Positions 6,628-16,144 of a stretch of DNA of 57,398 nucleotides are shown in pieces. The translations under genes were made by a program, and so were the position numbers. The stretch's first letter is position 1, and each line of letters opens with the position of its first letter. The notes under the pieces were generated by a model. It had not been told where the DNA came from. It worked only from the letters and a program-made list of their open reading frames with translations, and made no database searches. The DNA lies in NCBI GenBank assembly GCA_002366795.1, contig DFBX01000115.1, forward strand, positions 1-57,398, in the 5' to 3' direction. The stretch is from Rhodobacteraceae bacterium UBA3069 (GTDB lineage: Bacteria > Pseudomonadota > Alphaproteobacteria > Rhodobacterales > Rhodobacteraceae).

Positions 6628-8958
6628 TCAGTCCGCCGTCAGAAGTGGCGGCTTCTTGTCGCCTTTCAGGCGGCGTGTTTCCGGGCCTTCGAGGCGCAGG
6701 TCGATCTTGCCATCCTTGACGCCGACCTTGACCACACCGCCCTTGGCGAGCTTGCCGAACAGCAATTCCTCGGCCAGGGGTTTCTTGATGTGTTCCTGGA
6801 TCACGCGGCCCAACGGGCGTGCGCCCATCCGTTCGTCGTAGCCCTTTTCTGCCAACCATTCGGCGGCGGGTTTGGTCAGTTCGATGGTCACGTTGCGGTC
6901 CATCAGTTGTGCTTCGAGTTGCAGCACGAACTTTTCGACCACTTGCAGGATCACCTCTTTCGGTAGGGGGCCGAAGCTGATGACCGCGTCCAGACGGTTG
7001 CGGAATTCCGGCGTGAAAGTGCGTTCGATCGCGGCGGTATCCTCGCCGGTTCGGCGATCACGGCCGAAACCGATCGCGGCCTTGGCCTGTTCGGCGGCAC
7101 CCGCGTTCGATGTCATGATCAGGATCACGTTTCGGAAATCCACCGTCCGACCGTTGTGGTCGGTCAGGGTGCCGTGGTCCATCACTTGCAGCAGGATATT
7201 ATAGACATCCGGGTGCGCTTTTTCGATCTCGTCCAGAAGCAGCACGCAATGTGGATGCTGGTCGACGCCATCGGTCAGCAGGCCGCCCTGATCAAATCCG
7301 ACATACCCGGGGGGCGCACCAATCAGGCGCGAGACCGCGTGTTTCTCCATGTATTCGGACATATCGAAGCGCAGCAGTTCAACACCCAGCGTGTCGGCCA
7401 ACTGTTTCGCCACCTCGGTCTTGCCGACGCCGGTTGGACCCGCGAACAAGTAGTTGCCGATGGGTTTTTCCGGCTCGCGCAGGCCCGCCCGCGCCAGTTT
7501 GATGGCAGAGGACAATGCCTCGATCGCGGCGTTCTGTCCAAACACGACACGCTTGAGAGATTTTTCCAGATCCTTCAGCACTTCTGCATCGTCCTTGGAG
7601 ACGTTTTTCGGAGGAATGCGGGCAATCTTGGCCACGACGGCCTCGATCTCTTTCGCGCCGATGGTCTTGCGGCGTTTGCTTTCGGCAACCAGATGCTGCG
7701 CGGCGCCCGCCTCGTCGATCACGTCGATGGCCTTGTCGGGCAGTTTACGGTCATTGATGTAGCGCGCGGACAGCTCTACCGCGGTCTTGATCGCGTCAGA
7801 GGTATATTTCAGCCCGTGGTGCTCTTCGAAATAGGGTTGCAGACCTTTCAGGATTTTCACGGTATCCTCGACAGTCGGCTCGGCGACATCGATTTTCTGG
7901 AACCGGCGCGACAGGGCGCGATCCTTTTCGAAATGCTGGCGGAATTCCTTGTAGGTGGTCGAGCCCATGCAGCGCAGCTTGCCGCCCTGCAACGCGGGTT
8001 TCAGCAGGTTCGAGGCATCCATCGCCCCGCCCGAGGTGGCACCGGCTCCGATCACGGTGTGAATCTCGTCGATGAACAGCACCGCGTCGGGGTGTTCTTC
8101 CAATTCGGTCACGACCGCTTTCAGGCGCTCTTCGAAATCGCCGCGATAGCGGGTGCCGGCCAGCAGTGCGCCCATGTCGAGCGAAAAAATAGTTGTTTCC
8201 GACAGGATTTCGGGAGTTTCGCCATCCACGATCTTGCGTGCCAGTCCTTCGGCGATGGCGGTTTTGCCCACACCCGGGTCACCCACCAGCAGCGGGTTGT
8301 TCTTGCGGCGGCGGCACAGCACCTGGATGCAGCGCTCAACCTCTTCTGAGCGACCGATCAGCGGGTCCACGTCGCCCTTGCGCGCCTTGGCGTTCAGATC
8401 GACGCAGTATTTCGCGAGGGCGGAATCCTTTTGTTCGATCGTTTCCGCTTGCTGGCTGGCGTCATGCGCGGCCTCTTCAGTTGCGCCGCTGACAGGACGG
8501 TTTTCTCCGTAGGCGGCGTCTTTGGCGACACCGTGGGCGATGAAATTCACCGCATCATAACGTGTCATTTCCTGTTCTTGCAGGAAATAGGCGGCGTTGC
8601 TTTCACGTTCGGCAAAGATAGCGACCAGCACGTTCGCGCCGGTCACTTCGGTCCGGCCCGAGGATTGCACATGGATCGCCGCGCGCTGGATCACGCGCTG
8701 GAAGGCGGCGGTCGGCACCGCTTCGGATCCTTCGATATCGGTCACGAGATTGCTGAGGTCATCGTCGATGAATTCGGTCAGCGTGGCGCGCAGATCCTCT
8801 ATATCGACCGAGCATGCCTTCATCACCCGCGATGCGTCAGGCTCGTCAATCAGCGCCAGAAGCAGGTGTTCCAGCGTTGCGAATTCGTGGCTGCGGGTGT
8901 TGGCAAGCGCCAAGGCCGCGTGAATCGCTTTTTCCAAGGTGGTCGAGAATGAAGGCAC
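6628..8958 (-). CDS. clpA: ClpA, ATPase subunit of the ClpAP protease
   Basis: A AAA+ unfoldase of 776 residues that feeds substrates to ClpP in the cytoplasm. It has an N-terminal Clp repeat domain (about 1-145). The first AAA module has Walker A GDPGVGKT and Walker B VLFIDEIHT. The second module has GPTGVGKT and VLLLDEIEKAHPDV, followed by the C-terminal D2-small domain. Length and order are those of ClpA, not ClpB (no long middle coiled coil). The start is GTG 8958 with AAGAGGAG upstream, beginning VPSFSTTLEKA as is typical. No clpS lies beside it, unlike many relatives. Confidence 0.95.
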   Translation of the reverse strand: MPSFSTTLEKAIHAALALANTRSHEFATLEHLLLALIDEPDASRVMKACSVDIEDLRATLTEFIDDDLSNLVTDIEGSEAVPTAAFQRVIQRAAIHVQSSGRTEVTGANVLVAIFAERESNAAYFLQEQEMTRYDAVNFIAHGVAKDAAYGENRPVSGATEEAAHDASQQAETIEQKDSALAKYCVDLNAKARKGDVDPLIGRSEEVERCIQVLCRRRKNNPLLVGDPGVGKTAIAEGLARKIVDGETPEILSETTIFSLDMGALLAGTRYRGDFEERLKAVVTELEEHPDAVLFIDEIHTVIGAGATSGGAMDASNLLKPALQGGKLRCMGSTTYKEFRQHFEKDRALSRRFQKIDVAEPTVEDTVKILKGLQPYFEEHHGLKYTSDAIKTAVELSARYINDRKLPDKAIDVIDEAGAAQHLVAESKRRKTIGAKEIEAVVAKIARIPPKNVSKDDAEVLKDLEKSLKRVVFGQNAAIEALSSAIKLARAGLREPEKPIGNYLFAGPTGVGKTEVAKQLADTLGVELLRFDMSEYMEKHAVSRLIGAPPGYVGFDQGGLLTDGVDQHPHCVLLLDEIEKAHPDVYNILLQVMDHGTLTDHNGRTVDFRNVILIMTSNAGAAEQAKAAIGFGRDRRTGEDTAAIERTFTPEFRNRLDAVISFGPLPKEVILQVVEKFVLQLEAQLMDRNVTIELTKPAAEWLAEKGYDERMGARPLGRVIQEHIKKPLAEELLFGKLAKGGVVKVGVKDGKIDLRLEGPETRRLKGDKKPPLLTAD

Positions 8959-9015
8959 GTTGGCGCTCCTCTTGATCTGGGTCGCGGGGGCTGTCCCTGC
9001 AACCATGGACTCATG

Positions 9016-9043
9016 GTATTAAAGTTTGGTCTATAACGGCCAA
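9016..9043 (-). promoter_or_regulatory. Candidate clpA promoter
   Basis: On the minus strand TTGGCC (9038-9043) and TAATAC (9016-9021) are 16 bases apart, about 60 bases upstream of the clpA GTG. The -10 is good and the -35 moderate. This is a motif match only. Confidence 0.35.
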
Positions 9044-9114
9044 GCTTCAAGTGTTTTCTGTCACAAACCGATCACATTCGGGGTGATCTGCCTGTTTGGG
9101 CAGCCCTGCGGGGC

Positions 9115-9882
9115 TTAGAAATTGTCCTTCCGGCGGCGCACTTCGGCAAAGACCTGTGCGGCGGGGGCGTCGGGCAGGCCGACCGTGGCGCGCACTTCGG
9201 GGGCATCGGACCGCAGGAAGGGGTTGGTGGCCAACTCTTCGGACAGCAAGGAGGGGACAGTTGGCCGCCCCTCGGCGCGGGCCGCGTCCACGGCCCTTGA
9301 CCGAGAGATAAGATCACTGTTGCCCGGTTCAATGGTCAGCGCGAATTTCGCGTTGGTCTGCGTGTATTCATGGCCCGAACAAATCAGCGTGTCCGGGGGC
9401 AGAGCGGCCAGTTTCATCAGGCTTTCGTACATCATTTCAGGATCGCCTTCGAAAATCCGCCCGCAGCCAAGCGCCATCAGGCTGTCGGCGGTAAAGGCCA
9501 CGTTCGATGCAGGGAAATGATAGGCGATATGACCGATTGTATGGCCGGATACGTCGATTACATGTCCGACCTCATCCCCGATCCTGATCGTGTCGCGCTC
9601 GGCCAGTGCGATGTCCAGCGGGGGCAGGCGGTGCGCATCGGCGGCGGCGCCGACCACCTTGGCCGGGAAATCGGCCAGCAACGCGGACAGGCCATCGACG
9701 TGGTCCCAATGATGGTGGGTCAGCAGCACCAGGTCCAGCGACCAGCCGCGCCGCGTCAACTCGGCCGAGATCGGGCCAGCCTCGGGCACGTCCACCACCG
9801 CCGTTGTGCCGGTCGCGGGGTCATGCGCCAGATAGGCGTAGTTGTCGCTGAGGCAGGGGATGGTGACGATCTCGAGGGCCAT
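9115..9882 (-). CDS. gloB: Hydroxyacylglutathione hydrolase (glyoxalase II)
   Basis: A metallo-beta-lactamase-fold enzyme of 255 residues that hydrolyses S-lactoylglutathione to lactate and glutathione, completing methylglyoxal detoxification. The metal motif THHHWDHVDG is at about residues 57-66. Further metal ligands are seen in SGHTIGHI and FTADSLMALGCGR, and a C-terminal HEYTQTNAKFA glutathione-binding region is intact. Length and spacing match GloB. It is divergent from the methyltransferase gene at 9945, and the two starts are 62 bases apart. Confidence 0.93.
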   Translation of the reverse strand: MALEIVTIPCLSDNYAYLAHDPATGTTAVVDVPEAGPISAELTRRGWSLDLVLLTHHHWDHVDGLSALLADFPAKVVGAAADAHRLPPLDIALAERDTIRIGDEVGHVIDVSGHTIGHIAYHFPASNVAFTADSLMALGCGRIFEGDPEMMYESLMKLAALPPDTLICSGHEYTQTNAKFALTIEPGNSDLISRSRAVDAARAEGRPTVPSLLSEELATNPFLRSDAPEVRATVGLPDAPAAQVFAEVRRRKDNF

Positions 9883-9944
9883 GGCATTTCCTTCCGCGCT
9901 TGCTATGTTGGGGACCAGAGTGACCCATGAGAGGCCCGGGCGCA

Positions 9945-10703
9945 ATGCATCTGGACGTACAGGATTTGCGCAACTTCTATTATCGCTCCACGCTGGGGCG
10001 CGCGGCGCAAAAGGCGATCCGCCAGCAGGTGCTGACCCTGTGGCCCGAGGCGCAGGGCCAGACGGTGCTGGGCTTTGGCTTTGCCGTGCCCTTGTTGCGG
10101 CCATACCTTGCAGATGCGCGGCGGGTAACGGCCCTGATGCCGGGTCCGCAGGGTGTGATGCCATGGCCCGCGGGCCTGCCCAATGTGTCGGTCCTGTCCG
10201 AGGAAACCCTTTGGCCGATCGAAACGGGCCGGGTGGACAAGCTGCTGATGCTGCACGGGCTGGAAACATCCGAGCAACCCTCGGCCCTGCTGGAGGAAGC
10301 ATTCCGCGTGCTCGGCCCCGGCGGGCGTGCGCTTTTCGTGGTGCCGAACCGGGCGGGGCTGTGGTCGCGGTCAGACAAGACCCCCTTCGGCTTTGGCCGT
10401 CCCTATACGTTCAGCCAGCTGGAGGCGCAGTTGAAGCGTCACAATTTCATGCCCGAACGCAGCGCCTCTGCGCTTTATCAGCCGCCCTCGGCCCGCCGGT
10501 TCTGGCGCAAGACGGCCGATATGTGGGAAAAATCCGGCGCACGGTTTTCGATGGTGATGGCGGGCGGGGTCCTTATCGTCGAGGCAACGAAGCGCGTGCA
10601 TTCCCCCGTTGGCCCCGGCCTGCGAGAGGCGGTGCGCAAACCGCTGAAGGCTTTGTCACCCAAACCCGTGGCCGCGCCCAAAGCCAGCCGAATCCGAACA
10701 TAG
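9945..10703 (+). CDS. Class I SAM-dependent methyltransferase-like protein
   Basis: A 252-residue protein with a degenerate SAM-methyltransferase fold. TVLGFGFAVPLLRPYL stands where motif I is expected, and EEAFRVLGPGGRALFVVPN is the typical strand 4-5 region of a methyltransferase. The C-terminal tail is basic. The start is ATG 9945 (MHLDVQDLRNFYY); an upstream in-frame ATG at 9927 is less likely. A gene of this type beside gloB is, as I recall, common in Rhodobacterales. The substrate cannot be read from the sequence. Confidence 0.75.
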   Translation: MHLDVQDLRNFYYRSTLGRAAQKAIRQQVLTLWPEAQGQTVLGFGFAVPLLRPYLADARRVTALMPGPQGVMPWPAGLPNVSVLSEETLWPIETGRVDKLLMLHGLETSEQPSALLEEAFRVLGPGGRALFVVPNRAGLWSRSDKTPFGFGRPYTFSQLEAQLKRHNFMPERSASALYQPPSARRFWRKTADMWEKSGARFSMVMAGGVLIVEATKRVHSPVGPGLREAVRKPLKALSPKPVAAPKASRIRT

Positions 10704-11087
10704 CCCGACCCGTATTCCGCCGAATCCGCGCCGCTTTGCCGGCGCGAACGCCCGGCTTTTGGGGGCGCTTGGCACGGTTGACGATAACAGTTTCCGGGGG
10801 CGGGGCGGACCGTTTGCGCAAACGGCGGGCGTCAGGAATCGCAATTCTTCAAGGTTTTGGCAAAGTTTTTTCTGTGTCCGCGCCGCGCAAACCGCCTCAT
10901 TTTCCCTAAGGCACTGAAACTTATAACTTTTCGCATCCGTGCACTTGGTGCATAGCATGTTGCGGCAATGAGATTGCTCTGCTACACCCACGCCGATTTT
11001 GATGCTTTGATAAGGATCAAGGCAGCTCAACGCCCCCGGGGAAGGTTCCACTACCTGGACCGGGGCCAGACTATCGGAAGGGTGGAC
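10704..11087. other. Intergenic leader of the ATP synthase operon
   Basis: These 384 bases separate the methyltransferase stop and atpH and hold no convincing gene. One visible element is the inverted repeat TGCAC-TTG-GTGCA at 10940-10952, in the AT-richer part (10900-10980) that probably holds the operon promoter. No exact -35/-10 pair can be called with confidence. Frames open toward atpH from 10968 show no family resemblance. Confidence 0.5.
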
Positions 11088-11648
11088 GTGTCCGAACCAG
11101 CTTCGATCTCCTCAGGCATCGCATCGCGCTATGCCTCGGCCGTTTTTCAACTGGCCAAAGAAAGCAACTCTGTCGCTAAGATCGAGTCCGACGTTGCGTC
11201 CCTGGACGCAGCATTGGCCGACAGCGCCGAGTTCAATGACCTGATCTCCTCGCCTGTTTACACGCGCGAGCAGCAGTCGGCGGCCATCGCGGCCATCGCC
11301 AAGAAAGCAGGTCTTACCGAAACCATGACGAATGTGCTTGGCGTCATGTCCGCCAAGCGCCGCCTGTTCGTCCTGCCGCAATTGCTGGACGCCCTGCGCG
11401 ACGCCATTGCCGAGGACAAGGGCGTGGTTACCGCAGAGGTGGTATCCGCAAAGGCGCTGACCAAGGCGCAGTCGGATAAGCTGGCCAAGACGCTGGCCGC
11501 CAACGTCGGCAAAACCGTCAATATCAATGCGACCGTTGATGAAAGCCTCATCGGCGGTCTTATCGTTAAAGTTGGCTCGAAGATGATCGACACCTCGGTC
11601 GCTTCCAAGCTCAACTCCCTCCAGAATGCAATGAAAGAGGTCGGATAA
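11088..11648 (+). CDS. atpH: F1Fo ATP synthase subunit delta
   Basis: The delta (OSCP) subunit, 186 residues, forms the peripheral-stalk contact on top of the F1 head. The N-terminal helical domain (ASRYASAVFQLA) and the C-terminal conserved segment ESLIGGLIVKVGSKMIDTSV are both present. The start is GTG 11088 behind GGAAGGGTGG; the reading frame stays open upstream to 10968 but without family sequence. It is the first gene of atpHAGDC. Its TAA ends directly at the atpA ATG. Genes for Fo (atpI, B, E, F) are not in the window, as is normal for Rhodobacterales, where they form a separate cluster. Confidence 0.95.
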   Translation: MSEPASISSGIASRYASAVFQLAKESNSVAKIESDVASLDAALADSAEFNDLISSPVYTREQQSAAIAAIAKKAGLTETMTNVLGVMSAKRRLFVLPQLLDALRDAIAEDKGVVTAEVVSAKALTKAQSDKLAKTLAANVGKTVNINATVDESLIGGLIVKVGSKMIDTSVASKLNSLQNAMKEVG

Positions 11649-13187
11649 ATGGGAATCCAAGCTGCAGAGATTTCTGCGATCCTGAAGGACCAGATCAAGA
11701 ACTTCGGCAAGGATGCCGAAGTGGCCGAAGTTGGCCGCGTGCTTTCCGTCGGTGACGGTATTGCCCGTGTTTATGGTCTGGATAACGTGCAAGCTGGCGA
11801 GATGGTCGAATTCCCCGGTGGTATTCAGGGCATGGCGCTGAACCTCGAAGCCGACAACGTCGGTATCGTGATCTTCGGCTCCGACCGCGACATTAAAGAA
11901 GGCGATGTCGTCAAACGCACCAAGTCCATCGTGGACGTGCCGATCGGTGACGAACTGCTGGGCCGCGTTGTTGACGGTCTGGGCAACCCGATCGACGGCA
12001 AAGGCCCCATCGGCGCGACCAAGCGCGGCGTGGCCGAGGTCAAAGCACCGGGCATCATCCCGCGTAAATCGGTTCACGAGCCGATGGCAACCGGCCTGAA
12101 ATCGGTTGACGCCATGATCCCGATCGGCCGTGGTCAGCGTGAGCTGATCATCGGTGACCGTCAGACCGGTAAAACCGCCGTTGCACTGGACGCGATCCTG
12201 AACCAGAAATCCTACAACGATGCAGCCGGCGACGATGAAGGCAAGAAGCTGTATTGCGTCTATGTCGCTATCGGTCAAAAACGTTCGACCGTGGCGCAGC
12301 TGGTGAAGAAGCTGGAAGAAAACGACGCGATGGCCTATTCCATCGTTGTTGCTGCTACCGCATCCGACCCCGCGCCGATGCAGTTCCTTGCGCCCTATGC
12401 CGCCACCGCCATGGCAGAGCATTTCCGCGACAATGGCCGCCACGCGCTGATCATCTATGATGACCTGTCCAAGCAGGCCGTGTCCTATCGTCAGATGTCG
12501 CTGCTGCTGCGTCGTCCGCCGGGCCGCGAAGCCTATCCCGGTGACGTTTTCTATCTTCACTCCCGCCTGCTGGAACGTTCGGCCAAGCTGAGCGAAGATT
12601 TCGGTGCCGGTTCGCTGACCGCACTGCCGATCATCGAAACCCAGGGTGGCGACGTGTCCGCGTTTATTCCGACCAACGTGATCTCGATCACCGACGGTCA
12701 GATCTTCTTGGAAACGGAACTGTTCTACCAAGGTATCCGTCCTGCCGTGAACACCGGTCTGTCGGTGTCGCGTGTGGGTTCGTCCGCTCAGACCAAGGCG
12801 ATGTCCTCGGTTGCCGGTCCGGTGAAACTGTCGCTCGCCCAGTACCGCGAGATGGCGGCGTTTGCCCAGTTCGGCTCCGACCTTGACGCATCCACCCAGG
12901 CCCTGCTGAACCGTGGCGCCCGCCTGACCGAGCTGATGAAACAGCCGCAGTATTCGCCGCTGACCAACGCGGAAATCGTCTGCGTCATCTTCGCCGGCAC
13001 CAACGGCTACCTGGACAAGATTCCGGTTTCCGAAGTGGGTCGCTTCGAAGCGGAAATGCTGAAGTTCCTGCGCTCCAAGAAGGCCGACGTGCTGGAATGG
13101 ATCACCACCGAAGATCCCAAGATCAAGGGTGAACCCGCAGACAAGCTCAAGGCCGCGCTGGACGAATTCGCCGCCGACTTCGCGTAA
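11649..13187 (+). CDS. atpA: F1Fo ATP synthase subunit alpha
   Basis: Non-catalytic nucleotide-binding subunit of the F1 head, 512 residues. The N-terminal beta-barrel is followed by the P-loop GDRQTGKT (about residues 170-177), and then the signature-type segment near PAVNTGLSVSRVGSSAQ. The length is standard. It begins with ATG immediately after the atpH stop, and 14 bases separate it from atpG, so translation is likely coupled. Codon use is strongly biased, with many GGT and CGT codons, as expected for a highly expressed gene. Confidence 0.98.
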   Translation: MGIQAAEISAILKDQIKNFGKDAEVAEVGRVLSVGDGIARVYGLDNVQAGEMVEFPGGIQGMALNLEADNVGIVIFGSDRDIKEGDVVKRTKSIVDVPIGDELLGRVVDGLGNPIDGKGPIGATKRGVAEVKAPGIIPRKSVHEPMATGLKSVDAMIPIGRGQRELIIGDRQTGKTAVALDAILNQKSYNDAAGDDEGKKLYCVYVAIGQKRSTVAQLVKKLEENDAMAYSIVVAATASDPAPMQFLAPYAATAMAEHFRDNGRHALIIYDDLSKQAVSYRQMSLLLRRPPGREAYPGDVFYLHSRLLERSAKLSEDFGAGSLTALPIIETQGGDVSAFIPTNVISITDGQIFLETELFYQGIRPAVNTGLSVSRVGSSAQTKAMSSVAGPVKLSLAQYREMAAFAQFGSDLDASTQALLNRGARLTELMKQPQYSPLTNAEIVCVIFAGTNGYLDKIPVSEVGRFEAEMLKFLRSKKADVLEWITTEDPKIKGEPADKLKAALDEFAADFA

Positions 13188-13201
13188 GGGAGAGATAGGC
13201 A

Positions 13202-14083
13202 ATGCCAAATCTCAAGGACCTTAAAAACAGGATCGCGAGTGTGAAGAACACTCGTAAGATCACCAAGGCCATGCAGATGGTGTCCGCAGCGAAACTTCGC
13301 CGCGCACAAGACGCTGCCGAGGCCGCGCGCCCCTATGCCGAGCGTTTCGACGCCGTCATGGCGGGGCTGGCGGCTGGTGTCGGCGGGTCGGATTCCGCGC
13401 CCAAGCTTCTTTCGGGAACGGGCAAGGATGACGTGCATCTGTTGGTCGTCATGACCGCGGAACGCGGGCTTTGCGGTGGCTTCAACGCTAATATCGCGAA
13501 ACTGGCCCGCGTTCATGCGAACAAGCTCATCGCCGAAGGCAAAACGGTCAAGATCCTGACCGTCGGCAAGAAGGGCCGCGACAGCATGAAGCGTGAACTG
13601 GGCGAGCATTTCGTCGGTCACGTGGACCTGTCCGAGGTCAAGAACATTGGCTACGTGAACGCGCAAAACATCGCGCGCGATATTCTGAACCGCTTTGACG
13701 CGGGTGAATTCGACGTGGCCACGATCTTCTTCGCGCGTTTCGTGAATGTGGTGTCGCAAACCCCGACCGCCCAGCAAATCATTCCCGCCAGCTTTGACGC
13801 TGCCGAGGGTGAGGATGCCGGGGCAGCCACGCTGTATGACTACGAGCCGGACGAAGAGGCCATCCTTGCCGACCTTCTGCCGCGGGGCGTGGCCACGCAG
13901 ATTTTCACCGCGCTGCTGGAAAACGGGGCGTCTGAACAGGGCGCACGGATGTCCGCAATGGACAACGCCACCCGCAACGCAGGCGACATGATCGACCAAC
14001 TGACGATTGAGTATAACCGCTCGCGTCAGGCCGTCATCACGAACGAGCTTATTGAAATTATCTCGGGCGCCGAGGCGCTCTAA
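13202..14083 (+). CDS. atpG: F1Fo ATP synthase subunit gamma
   Basis: Central rotor shaft of F1, 293 residues. The N-terminal helix with IASVKNTRKITKAMQMVSA and the C-terminal helix with MDNATRNAGDMIDQLTIEYNR, the two halves of the antiparallel coiled coil, are both intact. GGGAGAG precedes the ATG. The gene lies between atpA and atpD in the standard alphaproteobacterial order, with 14- and 17-base gaps. Confidence 0.97.
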   Translation: MPNLKDLKNRIASVKNTRKITKAMQMVSAAKLRRAQDAAEAARPYAERFDAVMAGLAAGVGGSDSAPKLLSGTGKDDVHLLVVMTAERGLCGGFNANIAKLARVHANKLIAEGKTVKILTVGKKGRDSMKRELGEHFVGHVDLSEVKNIGYVNAQNIARDILNRFDAGEFDVATIFFARFVNVVSQTPTAQQIIPASFDAAEGEDAGAATLYDYEPDEEAILADLLPRGVATQIFTALLENGASEQGARMSAMDNATRNAGDMIDQLTIEYNRSRQAVITNELIEIISGAEAL

Positions 14084-14100
14084 GAGAACGGAGACGAAAC

Positions 14101-15525
14101 ATGGCAAACGCAAAAGGCAAAATCACTCAGGTGATCGGCGCCGTGGTCGACGTGCAATTCGAGGATGCCCTGCCGAAAATCCTGAACGCACTGAACACCG
14201 ACAACAATGGCAAGAACCTGGTTCTGGAAGTTGCCCAGCACCTTGGTGAAAACACCGTCCGCACCATCGCGATGGACGCCACCGAAGGTCTGGTCCGCGG
14301 TCAGGCCGTGGAAGACACCGGCGCACCCATCTCGGTGCCCGTCGGCAACGCCACTCTGGGCCGCATCATGAACGTGACCGGCGATCCGGTTGACGAAAAA
14401 GGCCCCGTGAACACCGAATCCCGCCGCCCGATCCACGGCGACGCCCCCGCGTTTGACCAACAGTCCACCGCGACTGAAATTCTGGTAACCGGGATCAAGG
14501 TCATCGACCTGCTGGCCCCCTACACCAAGGGTGGTAAAATTGGTCTGTTCGGTGGTGCCGGCGTTGGTAAAACCGTTCTGATCATGGAATTGATCAACAA
14601 CATCGCCAAAGTGCACTCGGGTCTGTCCGTGTTCGCCGGTGTGGGTGAACGGACCCGTGAAGGCAACGACCTGTATCACGAAATGATCGAATCCGGCGTT
14701 ATCGTTCCCGACGATCTGGAGAAATCCAAAATCGCGCTGGTTTACGGCCAGATGAACGAACCTCCCGGTGCGCGTATGCGGATCGCATTGTCCGGCCTGA
14801 CCTTGGCCGAACAGTTCCGCGACGAATCCGGTTCGGACGTTTTGTTCTTTGTTGATAACATCTTCCGCTTTACCCAAGCTGGTTCCGAAGTGTCCGCCCT
14901 GTTGGGCCGCATTCCTTCGGCCGTGGGGTATCAGCCGACGCTGGCCACCGACATGGGCGCGATGCAGGAACGCATCGCATCGACCAAAGCTGGTTCGATC
15001 ACCTCGGTTCAGGCCGTGTATGTGCCTGCGGATGACCTTACCGACCCCGCGCCCGCAACATCGTTCGCACACCTTGACGCGACAACCGTTCTGGACCGCG
15101 CGATCTCGGAAAAGGGTATCTACCCGGCTGTTGACCCGCTGGGTTCCACCTCGCGTTTGCTTGACCCGCTGATCATCGGTGACGAACACTACAAAGTCGC
15201 AACCGACGTTCAGCAGGTGCTTCAGCGCTACAAATCGCTGCAAGATATCATTGCGATTTTGGGCATGGACGAACTGAGCGAAGACGACAAACTGGCCGTG
15301 GCCCGTGCGCGCAAAATCGAACGCTTCCTGTCGCAACCGTTTGACGTTGCGAAAGTGTTCACCGGTTTTGACGGTGTTCAGGTTTCGCTGGAAGATACGA
15401 TCTCGTCGTTCAAGGCCGTTGTCGCTGGCGAATACGACCACCTGCCCGAAGGCGCCTTCTATATGGTTGGCGGCATTCAGGAAGTGATCGCCAAAGCCGA
15501 GAAAATGGCAGCAGAAGCAGCCTAA
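14101..15525 (+). CDS. atpD: F1Fo ATP synthase subunit beta
   Basis: Catalytic subunit of F1, 474 residues. Seen directly: P-loop GGAGVGKT (about residues 153-160), the GERTREGNDL segment with the catalytic Glu-Arg region, and the ALLGRIPSAVGYQPTLATDMG stretch carried by all beta subunits. The DELSEDDK catch-loop region near the C-terminus is also present. AACGGAGACG precedes the ATG. A 12-base gap leads to atpC. Confidence 0.98.
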   Translation: MANAKGKITQVIGAVVDVQFEDALPKILNALNTDNNGKNLVLEVAQHLGENTVRTIAMDATEGLVRGQAVEDTGAPISVPVGNATLGRIMNVTGDPVDEKGPVNTESRRPIHGDAPAFDQQSTATEILVTGIKVIDLLAPYTKGGKIGLFGGAGVGKTVLIMELINNIAKVHSGLSVFAGVGERTREGNDLYHEMIESGVIVPDDLEKSKIALVYGQMNEPPGARMRIALSGLTLAEQFRDESGSDVLFFVDNIFRFTQAGSEVSALLGRIPSAVGYQPTLATDMGAMQERIASTKAGSITSVQAVYVPADDLTDPAPATSFAHLDATTVLDRAISEKGIYPAVDPLGSTSRLLDPLIIGDEHYKVATDVQQVLQRYKSLQDIIAILGMDELSEDDKLAVARARKIERFLSQPFDVAKVFTGFDGVQVSLEDTISSFKAVVAGEYDHLPEGAFYMVGGIQEVIAKAEKMAAEAA

Positions 15526-15537
15526 GGAGAGAGCCTG

Positions 15538-15975
15538 ATGGCTGATATGATGCAATTCGACCTAGTGTCGCCTGAGCGGAGCCTCGCTTCGCTCAAGGTG
15601 GCCTCGGTCCAGATCCCGGGCGCTGATGGCGACATGACGGCAATGCCGGACCATGCCGCAACCATCACCACGCTGCGCCCCGGTGTTCTGCGCGCGAACG
15701 GTCCCGAAGGTGAAGCGGCATATGTCGTCACCGGCGGGTTCGCCGAAATCAGCGCGGCAGGCACCTCGGTTCTGGCCGAACGCGCCGTGCCGTTGTCCGA
15801 AGTGACCCAAGAGATGTATGACTCCATGGTCGCCGAGGCGCACGCGGCACACGCCTCTGCGAAAGAAACCTTCCAGAACGAGCCGGGCCCCGTCGATGAC
15901 GCGGCCAAGCTGCTGGCGGATATGGTGGCCATGGGCACCCATATCGGTCTGGACCCGAACGTGCCCAACCTTTAA
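15538..15975 (+). CDS. atpC: F1Fo ATP synthase subunit epsilon
   Basis: Rotor subunit that couples F1 to the c-ring and can inhibit hydrolysis; 145 residues. The N-terminal beta-sandwich begins MQFDLVSPERSLAS and contains GADGDMTAMPDHA, the conserved turn. The C-terminal helical part is present. AGGAGAG precedes the ATG. It is the last atp gene, and a strong terminator follows at 16002-16028. Confidence 0.95.
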   Translation: MADMMQFDLVSPERSLASLKVASVQIPGADGDMTAMPDHAATITTLRPGVLRANGPEGEAAYVVTGGFAEISAAGTSVLAERAVPLSEVTQEMYDSMVAEAHAAHASAKETFQNEPGPVDDAAKLLADMVAMGTHIGLDPNVPNL

Positions 15976-16001
15976 GCCGTTCAGTTACTGGAACACCGAT
16001 C

Positions 16002-16028
16002 AAGGCCTCGCTTTTGCGGGGCCTTTTT
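16002..16028 (+). terminator. Terminator of the atpHAGDC operon
   Basis: AAGGCCTCGC - TTTT - GCGGGGCCTT followed by a T run. The ten-base stem has one G-T pair. Confidence 0.9.
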
Positions 16029-16144
16029 CACGAGGGCATAGGCTGTTCAATCAGCAACCCCTGCGGGAAAACTTTTTTCGAGTTTCCTTTTTCCGTTCAA
16101 AGTTTGGACAGAATTTCGCATTAGTGAAAGCTGGTAATCAGGTA

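Noticed and set aside
6620..6859. Upstream extension of the M23 peptidase
   Set aside because: It lies entirely inside clpA in another frame and lacks a signal sequence; the signal begins just after 6619.
10968..11087. Upstream extension of atpH
   Set aside because: The extra 40 residues do not fit the delta subunit, and GTG 11088 has a good ribosome site.
11112..15555. Very long open frames on the minus strand across atpH-atpD (698 and 491 codons)
   Set aside because: They mirror strongly biased codons of the real atp genes; the translations are His/Gln-rich with no family features.
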